From Schistocerca nitens (taxonomy: Eukaryota; Arthropoda; Insecta; Orthoptera; Acrididae): DNA of 64,000 bases. A program made the translations under genes and the position numbers. How positions within the stretch are numbered: the first letter of the stretch is position 1; the number at the start of each line of letters is the position of its first letter. The stretch covers positions 731,521,450 to 731,585,449 of the forward strand of contig NC_064615.1 in assembly GCF_023898315.1 (NCBI RefSeq), in the 5' to 3' direction. Shown here in pieces: positions 1-11,282 of this stretch. The notes below the pieces were generated by a model, which was not told the DNA's origin, searched no databases, and saw nothing but the letters and a program-made list of their open reading frames with translations.

Positions 1-398
1 TTCCCATAGCTTTAAACCAAAGAGAAATGGCTTTCTGCATCACATTAAAGTGCTTTGTGAGTTCCTGTTAAGCTTAGTATCACCTTCATCAAATCAGGAG
101 TGCAATTCATTGTTTTCGAACTTATTTGGTGGTTTCCTGCACTCGTTTTCTCATATCAAAATTATCACTTTGGAATTTTTTGAACCACTTGAAACACTGT
201 TTTCCCAAGAGCATGTTCGCCAAAAGCTTTGACAAGTGTTCGATACGATTCTGCAGCAGTTTCCTTCAAATGGTAACAGAAAATCAATGCTGTCCGAAAA
301 TCGTAGTTTGTAGGCACAAAACTCAACTTGTTTACAGGCTTGAAACAGATACTGATGTATGGAACTTGGGTGACTGTGTGTTGACTTCCATTAGACAT
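1..398 (-). pseudogene. mariner-like transposase, N-terminal fragment (decayed)
   Basis: Read on the minus strand from about 398 down to 1, the translation follows the N-terminal DNA-binding half of a mariner transposase. Visible cues are FCYHLKETAAESYRTLVKAF and GEHALGKTVFQVVQ (the helix-turn-helix region) and, after a frameshift, LTKHFNVMQKAISL followed by a conserved KAMG-like end. Frameshifts and stops break the frame, so it cannot make a working transposase. The catalytic DDD half would lie upstream of the window. It is a different copy from the mariner relic at 838-1910, which has its own N-terminus. Confidence 0.65.
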
Positions 399-566
399 TT
401 AGGAAGCAGTCGGTGCTGCAGACGTGGTCTCATGGGCCCTATGCTGACAGCTAGCACCATCTATAGGGAAATTCCGGTTTCATACTGCTACGCCTGAAAC
501 ATCTGGAAAGCATTAACTGATCCACAGTTTTGGTGTACATTTAGTAGCTTTGTCATTGTCGTTAAC

Positions 567-598
567 CTTCTTCTTCTTCTTCTTCTTCTTCTTCTTCC
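567..598. repeat. (CTT)n microsatellite
   Basis: About ten perfect CTT units in the gap between the two mariner relics. Confidence 0.95.
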
Positions 599-837
599 CA
601 GATATTAGACCTCTTGACTTAGTTCGCTCAGAAAATTAGTTTTTGCTTACAAAAAGACTTTGAAAAGACTTATCAATCATTTGTTATGATTGGGTGAAGG
701 AGGTTATCGTGACATGGCATAACTGTTAACTTACTTTCCAGTGTTTCAAATGGAATACTTCAAATAATTATAACTAAATTTGTTCTCCGGTAGATTCGGT
801 ACATAGGCCCCAATTTACCTGTTTCAGAAATATAAGG

Positions 838-1910
838 TGTGATCAAAAAGTTACCATTAACAAAAACTTTGTCCCATTCAAAGTTATAGCATTCAGATAT
901 AAAATACTTGTGCCAGTTCTTGCTCCAATCTTGGAAGCAGTTCTGGTACTCACTTTTTGTTAAGTTGTTCAGCTCCTTCAGCAGTTCTGTTTTTATCTCA
1001 TCAGTGGTGAAAAATGATGTCTTTCCACGATTCTGATCAGCCTTGGGAAGAGAAAGAAGTTGCTGGGGGCCATGTCTGGCGAATATGGTGGCTAAGGCTA
1101 CATAATGGTTTTATTTTTTTCCAAAAAATCATGAACAAGCATTGAGATTTGAGTGGGAGCATTATCGTGATGATATTTCCACAAGTGGTTTTGCTGCAGT
1201 TCTTGTCGTTTCTTCAGATTGCTTCACACACATGGTGCATAACTTCCAGGAAGTTGTCCTTGTTGACCATAGGAACATTAGGCAGCAACTCATGACGAAC
1301 TATGCCTGTAATGGAAGAAATCGGTGAGAAGAACCTTCACATGTGATCGAAGTCAGAGGTTTTGTTTCGTTGTGGCTCTTCATTGGGACGGTTTGGCCTT
1401 GGGTTCGACGTCATACCTGTATACCCATTTTTCAACACTTGTCACAACTTTCTTTAGAATCTCTGGATTGGTTTTGACTTAATTCAGGAATGCCTAAGCA
1501 ATGTTTGTGATGTTGCTTTGGGTCAAAATTCAACACTCTTGAAAGAAACTTTGCTGACCCATGTTTCATGCCCAAAAAACCGAAAAAATTGCTGGCTGTG
1601 AGCCAAAGGCTATGCCGTCATCGTCAGCACACTCTCTGATGACCTGGCAATTTTTCAGAACCATTTTCTTTGCTTCCTCCACATAATGCTGTGGAAGGGC
1701 ATCAAGGGCAACCATCGTCATCAACATATTTTCAGCTCTCTTTGAAACATTCGTACCACTCGTAAACATTCCTTATAGGTATTTGCCAAAAGCCACAGTC
1801 AACATTTCGAATGCAGTGCTGCACTTTATTCCATTTTTCAAGCAAAATTTAATGTAGATTTTTTGATGTCTTTCTCGAAAGTAAGAATTTGCCGAGCACT
1901 CAAAAACATT
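838..1910 (-). pseudogene. mariner-like transposase, near full length but decayed
   Basis: Minus-strand translation in several frames gives a recognisable mariner (DDD-type) transposase in order. The N-terminus with a KFCLK-like motif lies near 1880-1800. KKMVLKNCQVIRECADDDGI (second helix-turn-helix and linker) is at about 1680-1610. A VVTSVEKWVYRYD-like segment near the first catalytic Asp follows, then NKDNFLEVM and finally HHDNAPTQISMLVHDF near 1170-1120, which matches the mariner HDNAPAH motif with the second Asp. A YSPD/FFLF-like stretch and a C-terminal tail run to about 880. At least four frameshifts or stops are present. The low-coordinate end near 838 (GTGTGATCAAAAAGTTAC) could be terminal repeat; I could not find its partner. 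Confidence 0.7.
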
Positions 1911-2334
1911 TATAACCTTTCCAGCTGTCAAGAACAAAACTAAATATTCAGAACATCTTAAAATGGAAACCTACATCAGGAACGTGTATGCCAACAAGGT
2001 GACAAAAATTTTTGAAAATTGAATGTATAAATCTCGCAAAATTTTGATCTCACCTTGTATATAAATTTATATTTAATCATACTGTATAAATGTCTGTCAT
2101 TATTACATTTTGTGTCGTGCCCACGGCCCAAGCAACACATTTTTACACACACCTGTGCACTGAACAATTCAACCATTTACTTCCATGCAAAAGAAAGGAG
2201 ACCTGGTTGGTTGATTTGGTAAATTTCAGAAATTGTTGACATCGCCTGTCACCAGGGTTTCAGAGTGCCTGCCACTCCATAACATTGACTGACCTTCAGT
2301 CGAAGGTCCTTGACATTCTGCACACACTTTGTAT
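1911..2334. other. no gene seen
   Basis: AT-rich sequence without coding character on either strand and without a repeat I recognise. Confidence 0.5.
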
Positions 2335-2570
2335 TTGTATTTCTTTTCTTTCTCTTTCTCTTTCCCTTTCCTTCTTTCTCACTTCTGCCCCCCCCTTTTT
2401 TTTTCTTGTGCTTTTTACCTTGCCCCCTCCTTCCCCTTCTCTCCCCTCACTACTCTTTCTACCTTTTCCTCATTCTTTCATTCCTACACCTTTACCTTCC
2501 ATCCCCTTTTTTCCTATGATTTATCTTTTTCTCCCATCCCCTCCCTAATTTCTTTCATAGTTCACTCAAT
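2335..2570 (+). repeat. pyrimidine-rich low-complexity tract
   Basis: Almost pure C/T on this strand. It creates overlapping open frames rich in Phe, Ser, Leu and Pro that carry no domain signal and are not genes. The stretch from here to 3375 is otherwise AT-rich without a recognisable feature. Confidence 0.85.
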
Positions 2571-3375
2571 TTCCCTTCCCATTGTTTTTGTGTTAGCCTA
2601 TGGTCCCTTATTTTCTTCATTTCCATCCGGCTGTTTCTTTCTGTCTTTTCTTCAGACAGATTACCATTCTTTCACACTATAAAAAATGTCATTTTAAAAC
2701 TGGCTTCATCACATGTGATTCTCCACTGAATAATGTAATACTTGCTGACAGTGCTGTTGGATGGTGTACTGGTCACTGTATAATTGTTATGGTCTCTTGT
2801 ATTTGTGCGGATTTCCAGACAATGGTTCTTATCATCAGTTTAGTATTGTGTTTCCCACCTATGACTGTTCTCTGTAGCATTTTTAACTGCCTTACATTTT
2901 TAGGTAGTGATTTTTATGAGGAGTTAATAGCAAAGTTGTATTGTGAATGGGCTCTACTAACGTTTAAAGCAATCTAAACCAGTATAACAGTCACTAAGAT
3001 TAGGGTGTCATATTAGCTAGAAGTAATGAAATACTGCTAAATTCTGTAGCCACAACTTCATCAGTTTCTTTTAATATTCACATTATTTCTATGTGCAACT
3101 TCAAATTTTAATAATATTGCTATTCATAATGTATTACCTGTCTTTGTGTTTCAGTATTTACCAAATCTACTGTACACAGCACTTTTTTCTTTATAACAGA
3201 AGTTGCTTTTTTTTTTTTGCGTATCCTGTTGTATACATTTTTTTATGTTGATGCATTTTTCGCTTACAGTAGAAACTCCAGTTTTCATTGTATTTAATCA
3301 CAGTTTTATTTACTTGCAAACACTCACATCTGCTTTTTTTATAATGTAGTGTACAGTAGAAAGTTTTATTGACAG

Positions 3376-3473
3376 GTTGTCAAAGATTGGATATCAAAGA
3401 TGAATGTGATGGAGAACCAAGAACAACTTCAATTGAGCCGATTGATGACCCAGCAAGTGATTTAAGTTCTGAG
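3376..3473 (+). CDS. candidate internal exon of an unidentified host gene
   Basis: The exon is bounded by a good acceptor (ATTGACAG before 3376) and donor (GAG then GTAATA after 3473). It is 98 bp: two bases completing a codon, then 32 open codons beginning CQRLDIKDECDGEP and ending DPASDLSSE. The incoming intron is phase 1 and the outgoing intron phase 0. The peptide is acidic and Ser/Pro-containing, like linkers in arthropod transcription regulators with BTB or zinc-finger domains, but there is no domain here to prove a family. A phase-0 exon at 14112 on the same strand fits as the next exon. It lies in otherwise non-coding AT-rich DNA. Function is unknown. The other two frames contain stops, which supports this one. 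Confidence 0.5.
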
Positions 3474-3495
3474 GTAATACTGTCTGTGTTTTAGT

Positions 3496-3500
<5 letters not shown>

Positions 3501-3549
<49 letters not shown>

Positions 3550-3555
3550 CTCTCT
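3501..3555. repeat. (CT)n microsatellite
   Basis: A run of about 27 CT units lying 28 bp downstream of the candidate splice donor at 3474. It sits in the intron. Confidence 0.95.
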
Positions 3556-3559
3556 GCAT

Positions 3560-4074
3560 GGGCGCATGAACATCCTTTGTAGTTCTGACATTGTTTGCAA
3601 ATTAAGTATGTAGTAAAGAGAGAGTGTGCTCACTGATTGTAGTGCTGGATCACTTTAATGAGCTCCACAAAACATTCTGTTTCTTGATGTAATCTACATG
3701 AATATATTTATGAATGGTGTCAGTACCCATCTTTAAATAAGTGCTGGTAGTTCTGTCCCTAATTTTAGTCTGATTGTAGGAGACTCATTTGTATTCCACT
3801 GTAACAGGTAAAAACTAAAAGAAACTTGTGACATATGCCATTTGAGTGGAAACAGATGATCATGAAACTGTGCCTCTTGCAAGGAGAAGACCCCAGAAGT
3901 GGGATTGACTTTCTGATACTGTCTATACAGTGACATAGGTTAAGGTCCCAGGTATTGACTTTGCAGTCATTGATCCTGGTGGGCCCTCATTTGCAAGGGG
4001 GGGAGTTGGTGGAGGACAAACTTAAGAATATTATGTAGTGCTCTATGGTTAAAAAAAAAAGGAATAAGTACAGA
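3560..4074. other. intronic stretch, no gene seen
   Basis: No coding character, only short spurious open frames. It includes a G-run near 4000. Confidence 0.5.
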
Positions 4075-4240
4075 TTTGTAGTGTAGTGTAATGGTTAAGA
4101 TGAGATCCTCAGATGCAACAGGTTTTTGGTTTGAATCGTGCCAGGTGATCTGAAATTTCATTATTTTTAAATATTAGTCAAATGAGTTTGATCTTTATTT
4201 TTATTCACTTAAGTTGTTTAAATCTGTGGTTTTTTTTTTT
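4075..4240 (+). repeat. tRNA-derived SINE, family A (+ copy)
   Basis: GTGTAATGGTTAAGATGAGA resembles a pol III A box, and GGTTTGAATCGTG a B box. The AT-rich body (ATTTTTAAATATTAG, GATCTTTATTTTTATTCAC) follows. The same body occurs in reverse complement at 10530-10690, which defines it as a repeat family. It is not a functional tRNA: no cloverleaf can be drawn. Confidence 0.65.
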
Positions 4241-4768
4241 CTTCTTTCTCATGTCATTTTAATCGCCATATAAACTTTTTGAATTACTCTCATTTTTTCT
4301 TTCATTCTTTTTCTTCGTGGAATCTTCTTGCAGGTGACTTTAAAATTATTGTTATTTGTGTCATGATATTTAGACATTTTAAAATGCTGATCTATTGTTT
4401 AAGAGTACAGGGTACTTACAAATGGTGGAAAAATCAAAATGTTTTTCATGACTTCATTAAATTCTCTTGTCTTCCTTGATTACATTGATATATACATTAT
4501 AGGGTTTCAAATGAAAAAGACCTATATATACAAAATTTTGAAGATAGTTACTCATGTATGCTGTCGCCCCCCCTCCCGCCTTATTTCTGTTACAGTGATT
4601 ATTCACATGATACATTATCTATGTTGGTAACAGTGCAGGTTTCTAGTGCCTGTAAAAGATTCTTTGCTAGTATTCACTTTCGTTTCACTGAAGCAGTTTG
4701 TTCTCGTGTTACTGAATGCTTGTTATATATGGAAGTACATATCCTTTAGTGTGCAATAAATACGAACT

Positions 4769-6489
4769 ATGCGACGCATCAAATTCAAGGAAAGGAAATT
4801 CCGTGATAACCAATTTACGAACGAAGCAACCCATAGTATTGAAAGTAACCTATGTATCAGTCCTTCAGGGAAGAAACTCCCACATGGTGTCCCTCCTGGT
4901 GATTCAAATTTTTATGTTGACAACGACGTGTTTGTAGTGTATTTGTTGTTGTTGATGTGGGCATATTATCTTCTTTGATAAAGAAAGTGGGGAAATGTAA
5001 ACATTGTGATGGTGTAGGCTGTCTGGAAATAACTGAGCAACAAAGTAGCAGGACGGGTTTAGCATCAAAATTAGTTGTTTTGTGTCGATCCTGCAATAAA
5101 TCTACCTGAAAAATGACTTCAAACATTGTGCATAATTCATATGATGTGAATTTGAAGCTAGTGTATGCAGTGTGTGCAATAGTAAAAGGAAAAAAAAGGC
5201 TGCTCAAAGGTTTTGTGGTTTGATGGATCCTCCTCCTCCTCCTCCTCCTCCTCCTCCTCCCAGTAGGTTCAGCAAGTACATAACAATACTTCTAGGTGCC
5301 TTGACAGTTATGTCTAAAGCATGTACGAAACGTGCAGTAGAAGAAAATGTAAATATTAGTGGAACTAGGGACATTGCTGTTGCACTTGATGGGACATAGC
5401 AATGTCGAGGACATCGTTCCTTGACTGGTGTTGTAAGTGCTACTTCTCTGGAAAAAGGAAAAGTAGTTGATGTTGAGTGCTTATCTAAGTACTGCCACAC
5501 CTGTGATGGTAACAATGAAAGACATATTGAACATCAGTGTTTTAAGAATTATGATGGTTACAGTGGAGCTATGGAGTATGATGGAGCTCTGAAAATATTT
5601 CAGAGGTCGGTGCCCATTCTTAAAGTTAGATATACGAAGTACCTAGGCAATGGGGACTCCAAAGCTTTCAATAAAATTAATGAGTTTACTGTTTATGTTG
5701 ATACCTTGGTAACAAAAGTGGAGTGTTGTGGACTTGCGCAAAAGAGGGTGAGTGCTAGATTGAGGAAGCTACGAAGAGAAATGAAAGTAAAGTTGCTATC
5801 TGAGGGAAAATTTCTGTCTGGCCGAGGCAGATTGACAGATGCTGAAATAGACCTTCTTCAGAGTTATTATGGACTGGCCATTAGATGAACTGCACCTCTG
5901 AATGATGTTAAAGCAATGAGAAAAGCTGTATGTGCCATCTACTTTCGTAAGTTGTCCACAGATGACCACCCTGTTCATGGACTTTGCCCTAAAGGAGCAG
6001 ATTCTTGGTGTGGTTACCAAAAAGCAAAAGAAAGTGGTCAAATACACCATCATAAGCATTCTCTTCCTGAGCCTGTTACAAATGAAATAAAACCAATTTT
6101 TAGAGACCTGAGTGACCCTGTTTTGCTTAGTAAATGTCTTCATGGGTACACTCAGAATACAAATGAAAGTTTCAACCATTGCATATGGGAAAGATTACCC
6201 AAGAATGTTTTTGTAGGACTAAATGCATTAAAAGTTGGTGTACTAGATGCAGTGATATGTTTCAATGATGGAGTGATAGGAAGGTTAAGTCCTAAGAAAT
6301 TTAGGCATAAAATGGGGCTCTAATATGGAAGATCAATTACTGACCTGTGACAGACAACGGGTGCATGAAGCTGAAAGATTCACTCTTAAAGTTACCAAAG
6401 AAGCAAGAAGTGCTAAAAGGAATGCCAAGAGAAAGCTTGACAATGAAGAAATGCTGCAGGATGAAGAATATGGTTCAGGAATGCTCTGA
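4769..6489 (+). pseudogene. Mutator-like transposase, near-complete decayed copy
   Basis: This follows the arthropod family annotated as Mutator-like transposase domain protein. The N-terminal basic segment MRRIKFKERKFRDNQF is at 4769. The core runs in one frame from 5172 to 6323 with in-frame stops at 5397-5399 (TAG, where a Trp is expected) and 5886-5888 (TGA). Landmarks are RDIAVALDGT (first catalytic Asp region), LSKYCHTC, YSGAMEYDGA, RYTKYLGNGDSKAF (second Asp region), CGLAQKRVSARLRKL, then DLSDPVLLSKCLHG and TQNTNESFNHCIWERLPK (Asn-rich motif near the last acidic position). A +1 frameshift near 6321 leads to a basic tail ending EEYGSGML at 6487-6489. Several stops also interrupt 4980-5170. 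It lies in the intron of the candidate host gene. Terminal repeats were not identified. Confidence 0.8.
5228..5260. repeat. (TCC)n expansion inside the Mutator-like reading frame
   Basis: About eleven TCC units encode a run of prolines (10 or 11) in the transposase frame, immediately before SRFSKYI. On the other strand it reads as poly-Gly, which is an artefact. Confidence 0.9.
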
Positions 6490-7425
6490 GGCACAGATTA
6501 ATCAGACTCATATCTTCATTCAAAATTTCCCGAAGTTTATGAAGCATTGCTCTAATTTTTTTCTATAACTTGCAATAGTCTATTTGTATGTAGTAGATTT
6601 AAGCTTTATTGCAGAATTAACTAAATTACAGAAAAATAACATTTTTACTAGGAAAAATTATAAAAATTAAAATGTTAGATGGGATATTTTTTTATCCTTG
6701 TAATATACATAATAGGTGCAATTAAAAAGGTCTAGTACCTCAGCCATTGTGTCACGAACATCTGATAAAAATTTGGTCTCCTTCAAATGTATAACGTTGG
6801 ATTAAATGGTACCCCAATATGAGGAAGCATTTTGGAAAAAGAATTGCATCAATTTCTTCGTAATTTTTTAATAACCCTATGCAGATTCATAAATATTAAA
6901 AATACTTCTGATTTGTTCAGAAAGTGTGCTGCATTACCTGCTATCAACAAAAAACCTGTAAGAGGTATACATTACAAACAGTGCCTGAAAGAAATTGGTT
7001 TTGATTTTTACATAATATTGAGCCATAAAAGTACCCTGCATTCTTAAAAATGACAGATGAAATCATCTGTTTACATTGACTGTGCTGTAGTGTGATTTGA
7101 TTACAAGATGTACATTTTTTTGGATAGTAATCATCATACAAAAGTTTAAAACATGAATTCTTATTGTACTGTAGACAAAACAACTCAGATGAAGAAAATG
7201 AAAGAAGGGGTTAAAAGTAAAATTGAATTCAGGCAAAATGTGGAATAGCAGCTATGAATGCAACAACATGGGCAAAAACAGTGGATGACAAAACAGATTA
7301 AATACAAAGTTAATACATAAAAATAATTACAATCACATGAACAAAGATTCTGGGTTGAAAAGACTGATGGAAGAAACAAAAAAGAGTAATTCAAAAACTA
7401 AAATCAAATAATGCATACTCCATGT
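6490..7425. other. no gene seen
   Basis: AT-rich stretch. Its first part may be the 3' non-coding end of the Mutator-like element. No coding signal or recognised repeat. Confidence 0.5.
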
Positions 7426-7429
7426 TGGA

Positions 7430-7570
7430 ATATCAACTGTGTAAGGAAAAGATAGGTTGCTACTCACCGTAAAGACTAGACGTTGAGTTGCAGTCAAGCA
7501 AAATAAAAAACTTACACATCGCTTTTACCCAAAGCCTTCTTCAGTAAAGGAAAACACGCAAGCAACCTCC

Positions 7571-7661
<91 letters not shown>

Positions 7662-9795
7662 TGCATGCATGAGCACCATCTACAGCAGCTTGGATCAAAC
7701 TGCAGCTGTCACATAGCATGGAAGCAGCAATCTTCAGGCAGCAGGGAAGTGACAGGATAGCAGGATATGGTGGTGGGGGGGGGGGAGGGAGGGGGGGTGC
7801 TGGAGAGAGAAGAGTGCTATCTGGCAGAGCTTTCAGGGACTAGACTGCAAACAGGTGTAGCATTGAGAGGATGTGGAGCAGGGACGTGGATGGCGGGGAG
7901 GGGGGGGGGGTGCAAGGATAGTAGTAGGGAAGGGGAAACATGAGTGGGTGTGTTGGCAGAGGGTGGAAAATAAGAATAGGAAGGAGTTGAGAGGATAGAG
8001 AAGGTGGAAACTGGTGGGTGGAGGATGTGGAGACAGTAGGTTACCATAGGTTGAGGCCAGAATAATTTTAGGAGCAGAGAATGTGTTATAAGGATAATTC
8101 CCATCCATGCAGTTCAGAACAGCTAGTAGTAGAGGGGAGGATCCAGATGTTTTGGGTAGTGAAGCAGCCATTGAAATCAACCATGTTATGGTCAGCTTCA
8201 TGTTGTGCCATAGAGTCGTTTACTTTACTGTTGGCCACAGTTTGGCATTGGCCATTCATCCTGGTGGACAGCTAGTTGGTGGACAGCTAGTTGATGGTCA
8301 CACCAATAAAAAAAACTATGCAGTGATTGCAGCAGAGCTGGTGCTTTCACAGGTGGCCTGCCATCCAATGGGGTTGGATAAGCCTGTGACAGGATTGTGG
8401 ATTGGGAAGTGCTGGGTGGATGGATGGGGCAGGTCTTGCACCTGGATCTTCCACAGGGATATTTTTCCTGAGGAAAGGGTTTGGGTTTGGGTTTGGGATT
8501 AGGGATAGCTAAGGGGTCGACTAGCATGTCGTGAAAGTTAGGTGGATGACAGAAAACCACTTTCAGAGGGGTGGGGAGGATCTTGCATAGGATGTCTGTC
8601 ATTCCAGGGTACGATGGTAGGCAATCAAAGTCCTGATAAAGGGTGTGGTTCAGTTGTTTTGGTCCTGGGTGGTACTAGGTGATGAAGGGTGCATTTCTTC
8701 GTAGCTGGTTCTTGGGGGTGGTGCGAGGATTGGGGATGCATCAGGAAATGACACAGGAGGTCCGTTAGCGGACTATGCCTAGAGGATAATGGCCATCTAT
8801 AATGGCCTTGGTGAGACCCTCAGCATACTGGACAAGGGAGTTCTCGTCACAGCAGATGAGCTGCCCTGAGTGGCCAAGCTGTATGGGAGGGATTTTTTGG
8901 TGTGGAAAGGATGATGGTGTTCAAAATGCTAGTACTTTCGGTGGTTGGTGGGTTTAATGTGGATAGAGGTGTGAATGGAGCCATTACGGAGGTGGGTGGT
9001 CAGCACTCAGGAAGTTGGCATGCTGGGTTGAGGAGGATCAGGTGAAACAGATGGGAGAGAATTTGTTGAGGTTGTGAAGAAATAAGAAATATGAGGGTAA
9101 GGTGTCTTCGCCCTGAGTCCAGATCATGAAGATATCATCAGTGAACCTGAAAAACAGACTAGGGGTTTGACATTTTTGGAGGCTAGGAAGGTCTCCTCTT
9201 GATGGCCCATAAAAAGGTTGGAATAGGAGGTTGCTATGAGGGGTGACCATGGCTGTGCCATGGATTTGTATACCTCCTCTTCAAAGTAGAAGTAGTTGTG
9301 AGTGAGGATAAAGGTAGTAAGGTGTGTGAGGAATCGGGTAGTGGGTTTCAGGTGTGAAGGTGTTTGGAAAGGTAGTGTTCAGTAGCAGCAAGACCATGGT
9401 CATGAAGGGTGTTGGTGTTTACTGAAATGGTGTCAACAGTGATGTGTAGAGATCCATAAGCTAAAGGTGCGTGATGGTGGAAAGTCCTTGTGGAATGTGG
9501 TTAGTATCTTTGATGGGGAAGGCTAGATTATGGGCATTTAGTCAGAGGTGTTGGTTTCTGAGGGCCAAAATTCTTTTGGTGGGGACCAATAGCCAGCTAC
9601 AATTGGGGTATCAAAGATTGTTGAGTTTATGGATTTTGGGGAGCTTGTAGGAGGAGGGTGTGAAAGGTGAGGAGGAAGTGGATTCACGGAAGAGGTTGTG
9701 GGAAGGGCCTAAGGCGTCAAGCAGGGATTGGAGGTTATGTTGGACATCTGAGATGGATCACTCTGACAGTGTTTATAGGTTTAGGAATCGGATAA
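7430..9795 (-). mobile_element. Penelope-like retroelement: RT and linker, decayed
   Basis: On the minus strand, from high to low coordinates, the reading frames give SYKLPKIHKLNN (RT motif near 9650) and PQGLSTITHL-like sequence near 9480. Near 9260-9130 they give GTAMVTPHSNLLF followed by FFRFTDDIFMIWTQGEDT, where RF(I/T)DDIF is the Penelope-type catalytic box with the Asp pair. Cys-rich YPCGRSRCKTCPIHPPS follows near 8470-8420, the linker typical before the GIY-YIG nuclease. The nuclease part (8400-8050) is badly decayed. The 3' non-coding end at 7560-7430 contains CTGAAGAAGGCTTTG and ACGGTGAGTAGCAACC, which I associate with Penelope-type 3' ends. Many stops and frameshifts make it inactive. 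Penelope elements combine a telomerase-like RT with a GIY-YIG endonuclease. Confidence 0.75.
7573..7656. repeat. compound (CA)n(CT)n microsatellite
   Basis: About 21 CA units pass directly into about 21 CT units, inside the 3' region of the Penelope-like relic. The mirrored fragment at 9796-10545 has a (TG)n at the matching place, so the array was probably part of the element before insertion. Confidence 0.9.
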
Positions 9796-10480
9796 TTGAC
9801 AGAGGCCTTCTGCCATGAGCTCTGCTACAATCATTGCACAGCAATTCATATTTGTGTGCTGACCAGCCATTTGTCCACTAGGATGAACATCTATTGCCAA
9901 GCTGTGGCCAAGAGCATAGTAGACCACCACCTAGCACAATATGCAGCTGAACGTCACATGCTTAATTTTAATGACTCCTTCACTACCCGAGCAAACTGGA
10001 TCCTCTCCTCCATCACCAGCTATTCTAAATTGCACAGATATGAGTCACCCTTAAAACACATTCTCTGCTCTGGAAATTATCCCAGCCTTGACCTATGATA
10101 ACTTACTGTCCCCACACCTTCAATCCAACCGTTTTCACCTGCTCCGCACTCTCACCTCCTCTCCATTCTTGTCTCCACCCTATTTGTGTGGTGCCTTCTG
10201 CCAACATGCCTGCCTGTCTTCCCCCTTCCTTGTTCCTCTCGTTTTTCACTGCCCCCTCCCCCCCTTTGTCCCCCTTGTCCTCCTCCCTCTCTACCTCCCT
10301 GTCCCACAACCTCCTAACGCTGCACCTGTTGACAGTCTAGTGCCTGCATGCTCCACCAGACAACCAGACAACTCGCCTCTCGCACCCTACCCATACCCTG
10401 CTATTCTCTCCCTTTCCCTGCCACCTCCAGATTCCTCATGACTATGGCATTCTGGTCCAAGCTACTGGATATGGCAATCT

Positions 10481-10531
<51 letters not shown>

Positions 10532-10545
10532 TTAAACCAACTAAC
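9796..10545 (+). mobile_element. inverted 3' fragment of a Penelope-like element (GIY-YIG part)
   Basis: On the plus strand this matches the minus-strand sequence at about 8340-7573. It starts with AGCTCTGCTACAATCATTGC, continues through a TCACTACCC-AAACTGGATCCTC block, an ACACATTCTCTGCTC block and a C-rich Pro/Ser/Leu tract, and ends in (TG)n. The open frame 9796-10098 (LSTRMNIYCQAVAKS, HMLNFNDSFTTRANWIL, LKHILCSGNYPSLDL) resembles the region around and after the GIY-YIG nuclease core in Penelope-like proteins; LSTRMN fits its Arg-containing helix. The two units meet near 9795, giving a head-to-head pair with inverted 3' ends. Confidence 0.6.
10486..10528. repeat. (TG)n microsatellite
   Basis: About 19 TG units at the end of the inverted Penelope-like fragment. 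Confidence 0.95.
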
Positions 10546-10690
10546 TGAATAAAAATAAAGACCAAAGCTATTTCAATAAATATTTAAAAATAAAGTAGTT
10601 CGGAGTACCTTATAAGATTCAAACTTGCAACCTTTCACATGTGAGCATTGTATCTAAACTATCATGCTATACAACCAGTCAGTATTACAT
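10530..10690 (-). repeat. tRNA-derived SINE, family A (- copy)
   Basis: The reverse complement reads AGCATGATAGTTTAGATACA (A-box-like), GGTTGCAAGTTTGAATC (B box), then the same AT-rich body with ATTTTTAAATATT and CTTTATTTTTATTCAG seen at 4140-4220. Confidence 0.65.
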
Positions 10691-11069
10691 TACTCTCTTA
10701 AAGCTGTACAGCATCATGCAAAATTCGGAAATTTTTTCCCTGCGATTATTTGCCCAAACAAAAGCCCACCAATGTGAATGATTGTGTGGTGTTACATCTG
10801 AGACCTTAACCTACAACCCCGTATAAATGGTTTCAAAGAAGTAATCCCATCACTGGGTACCTCTCCTTGTTACTTTTAAATTTAATGCAATTAGTTCCTT
10901 GCAGTGGTTTGAATGTTACTGTAATACTGAAATGCATTGTTAAAGGCATGTTTAAAATACTGTTCTTTCAGTTTATCAAACTTTAATATATCCCTTAAAC
11001 TGACATCAATTATTTTGCTCTTTCCTATTAAATAAATTTGGAAAAAATGCTGCTTACACCTTCAGTATG

Positions 11070-11225
11070 GATTATCAGTTGAAGTGGCACAGTGGTTAAC
11101 AGTCTGAATTCTAATTTTGAATGGTTGGGGTTAAAATTCCCATCTGCCCGTCCAAATTTAGATTTCCACAGTTTTCCTAATTCAGTTAAGGCAAATGCCA
11201 AGACAGTTCATTTGAAAAGGACAGA
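11070..11225 (+). repeat. tRNA-derived SINE, degenerate
   Basis: GAAGTGGCACAGTGGTTAAC is a clear A-box region and GGGGTTAAAATTCCC a B-box relic. The body TTTCCACAGTTTTCCTAATT resembles the SINE at 11283. Confidence 0.65.
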
Positions 11226-11282
11226 TGACTTACTATTCTCAATCATTTCCCAATTATAGCATGTCCTCAGACTCTTATGATA

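Noticed and set aside
2285-2682. Overlapping hydrophobic ORFs that look like membrane proteins
   Set aside because: Produced by a C/T-rich low-complexity tract, open in all three frames.
3394-3633. Minus-strand ORF with alternating Arg/Glu
   Set aside because: Caused by the (CT)n run; it overlaps the better-supported + strand exon.
5204-5515. Minus-strand ORF with poly-Gly
   Set aside because: It is the antisense of the TCC expansion in the Mutator-like transposase.
8479-8502. GGGTTTGGGTTTGGG-type run resembling telomere repeat
   Set aside because: Only three to four imperfect units, not the insect TTAGG unit, and it codes the Pro/Lys-rich part of the Penelope-like linker on the other strand.
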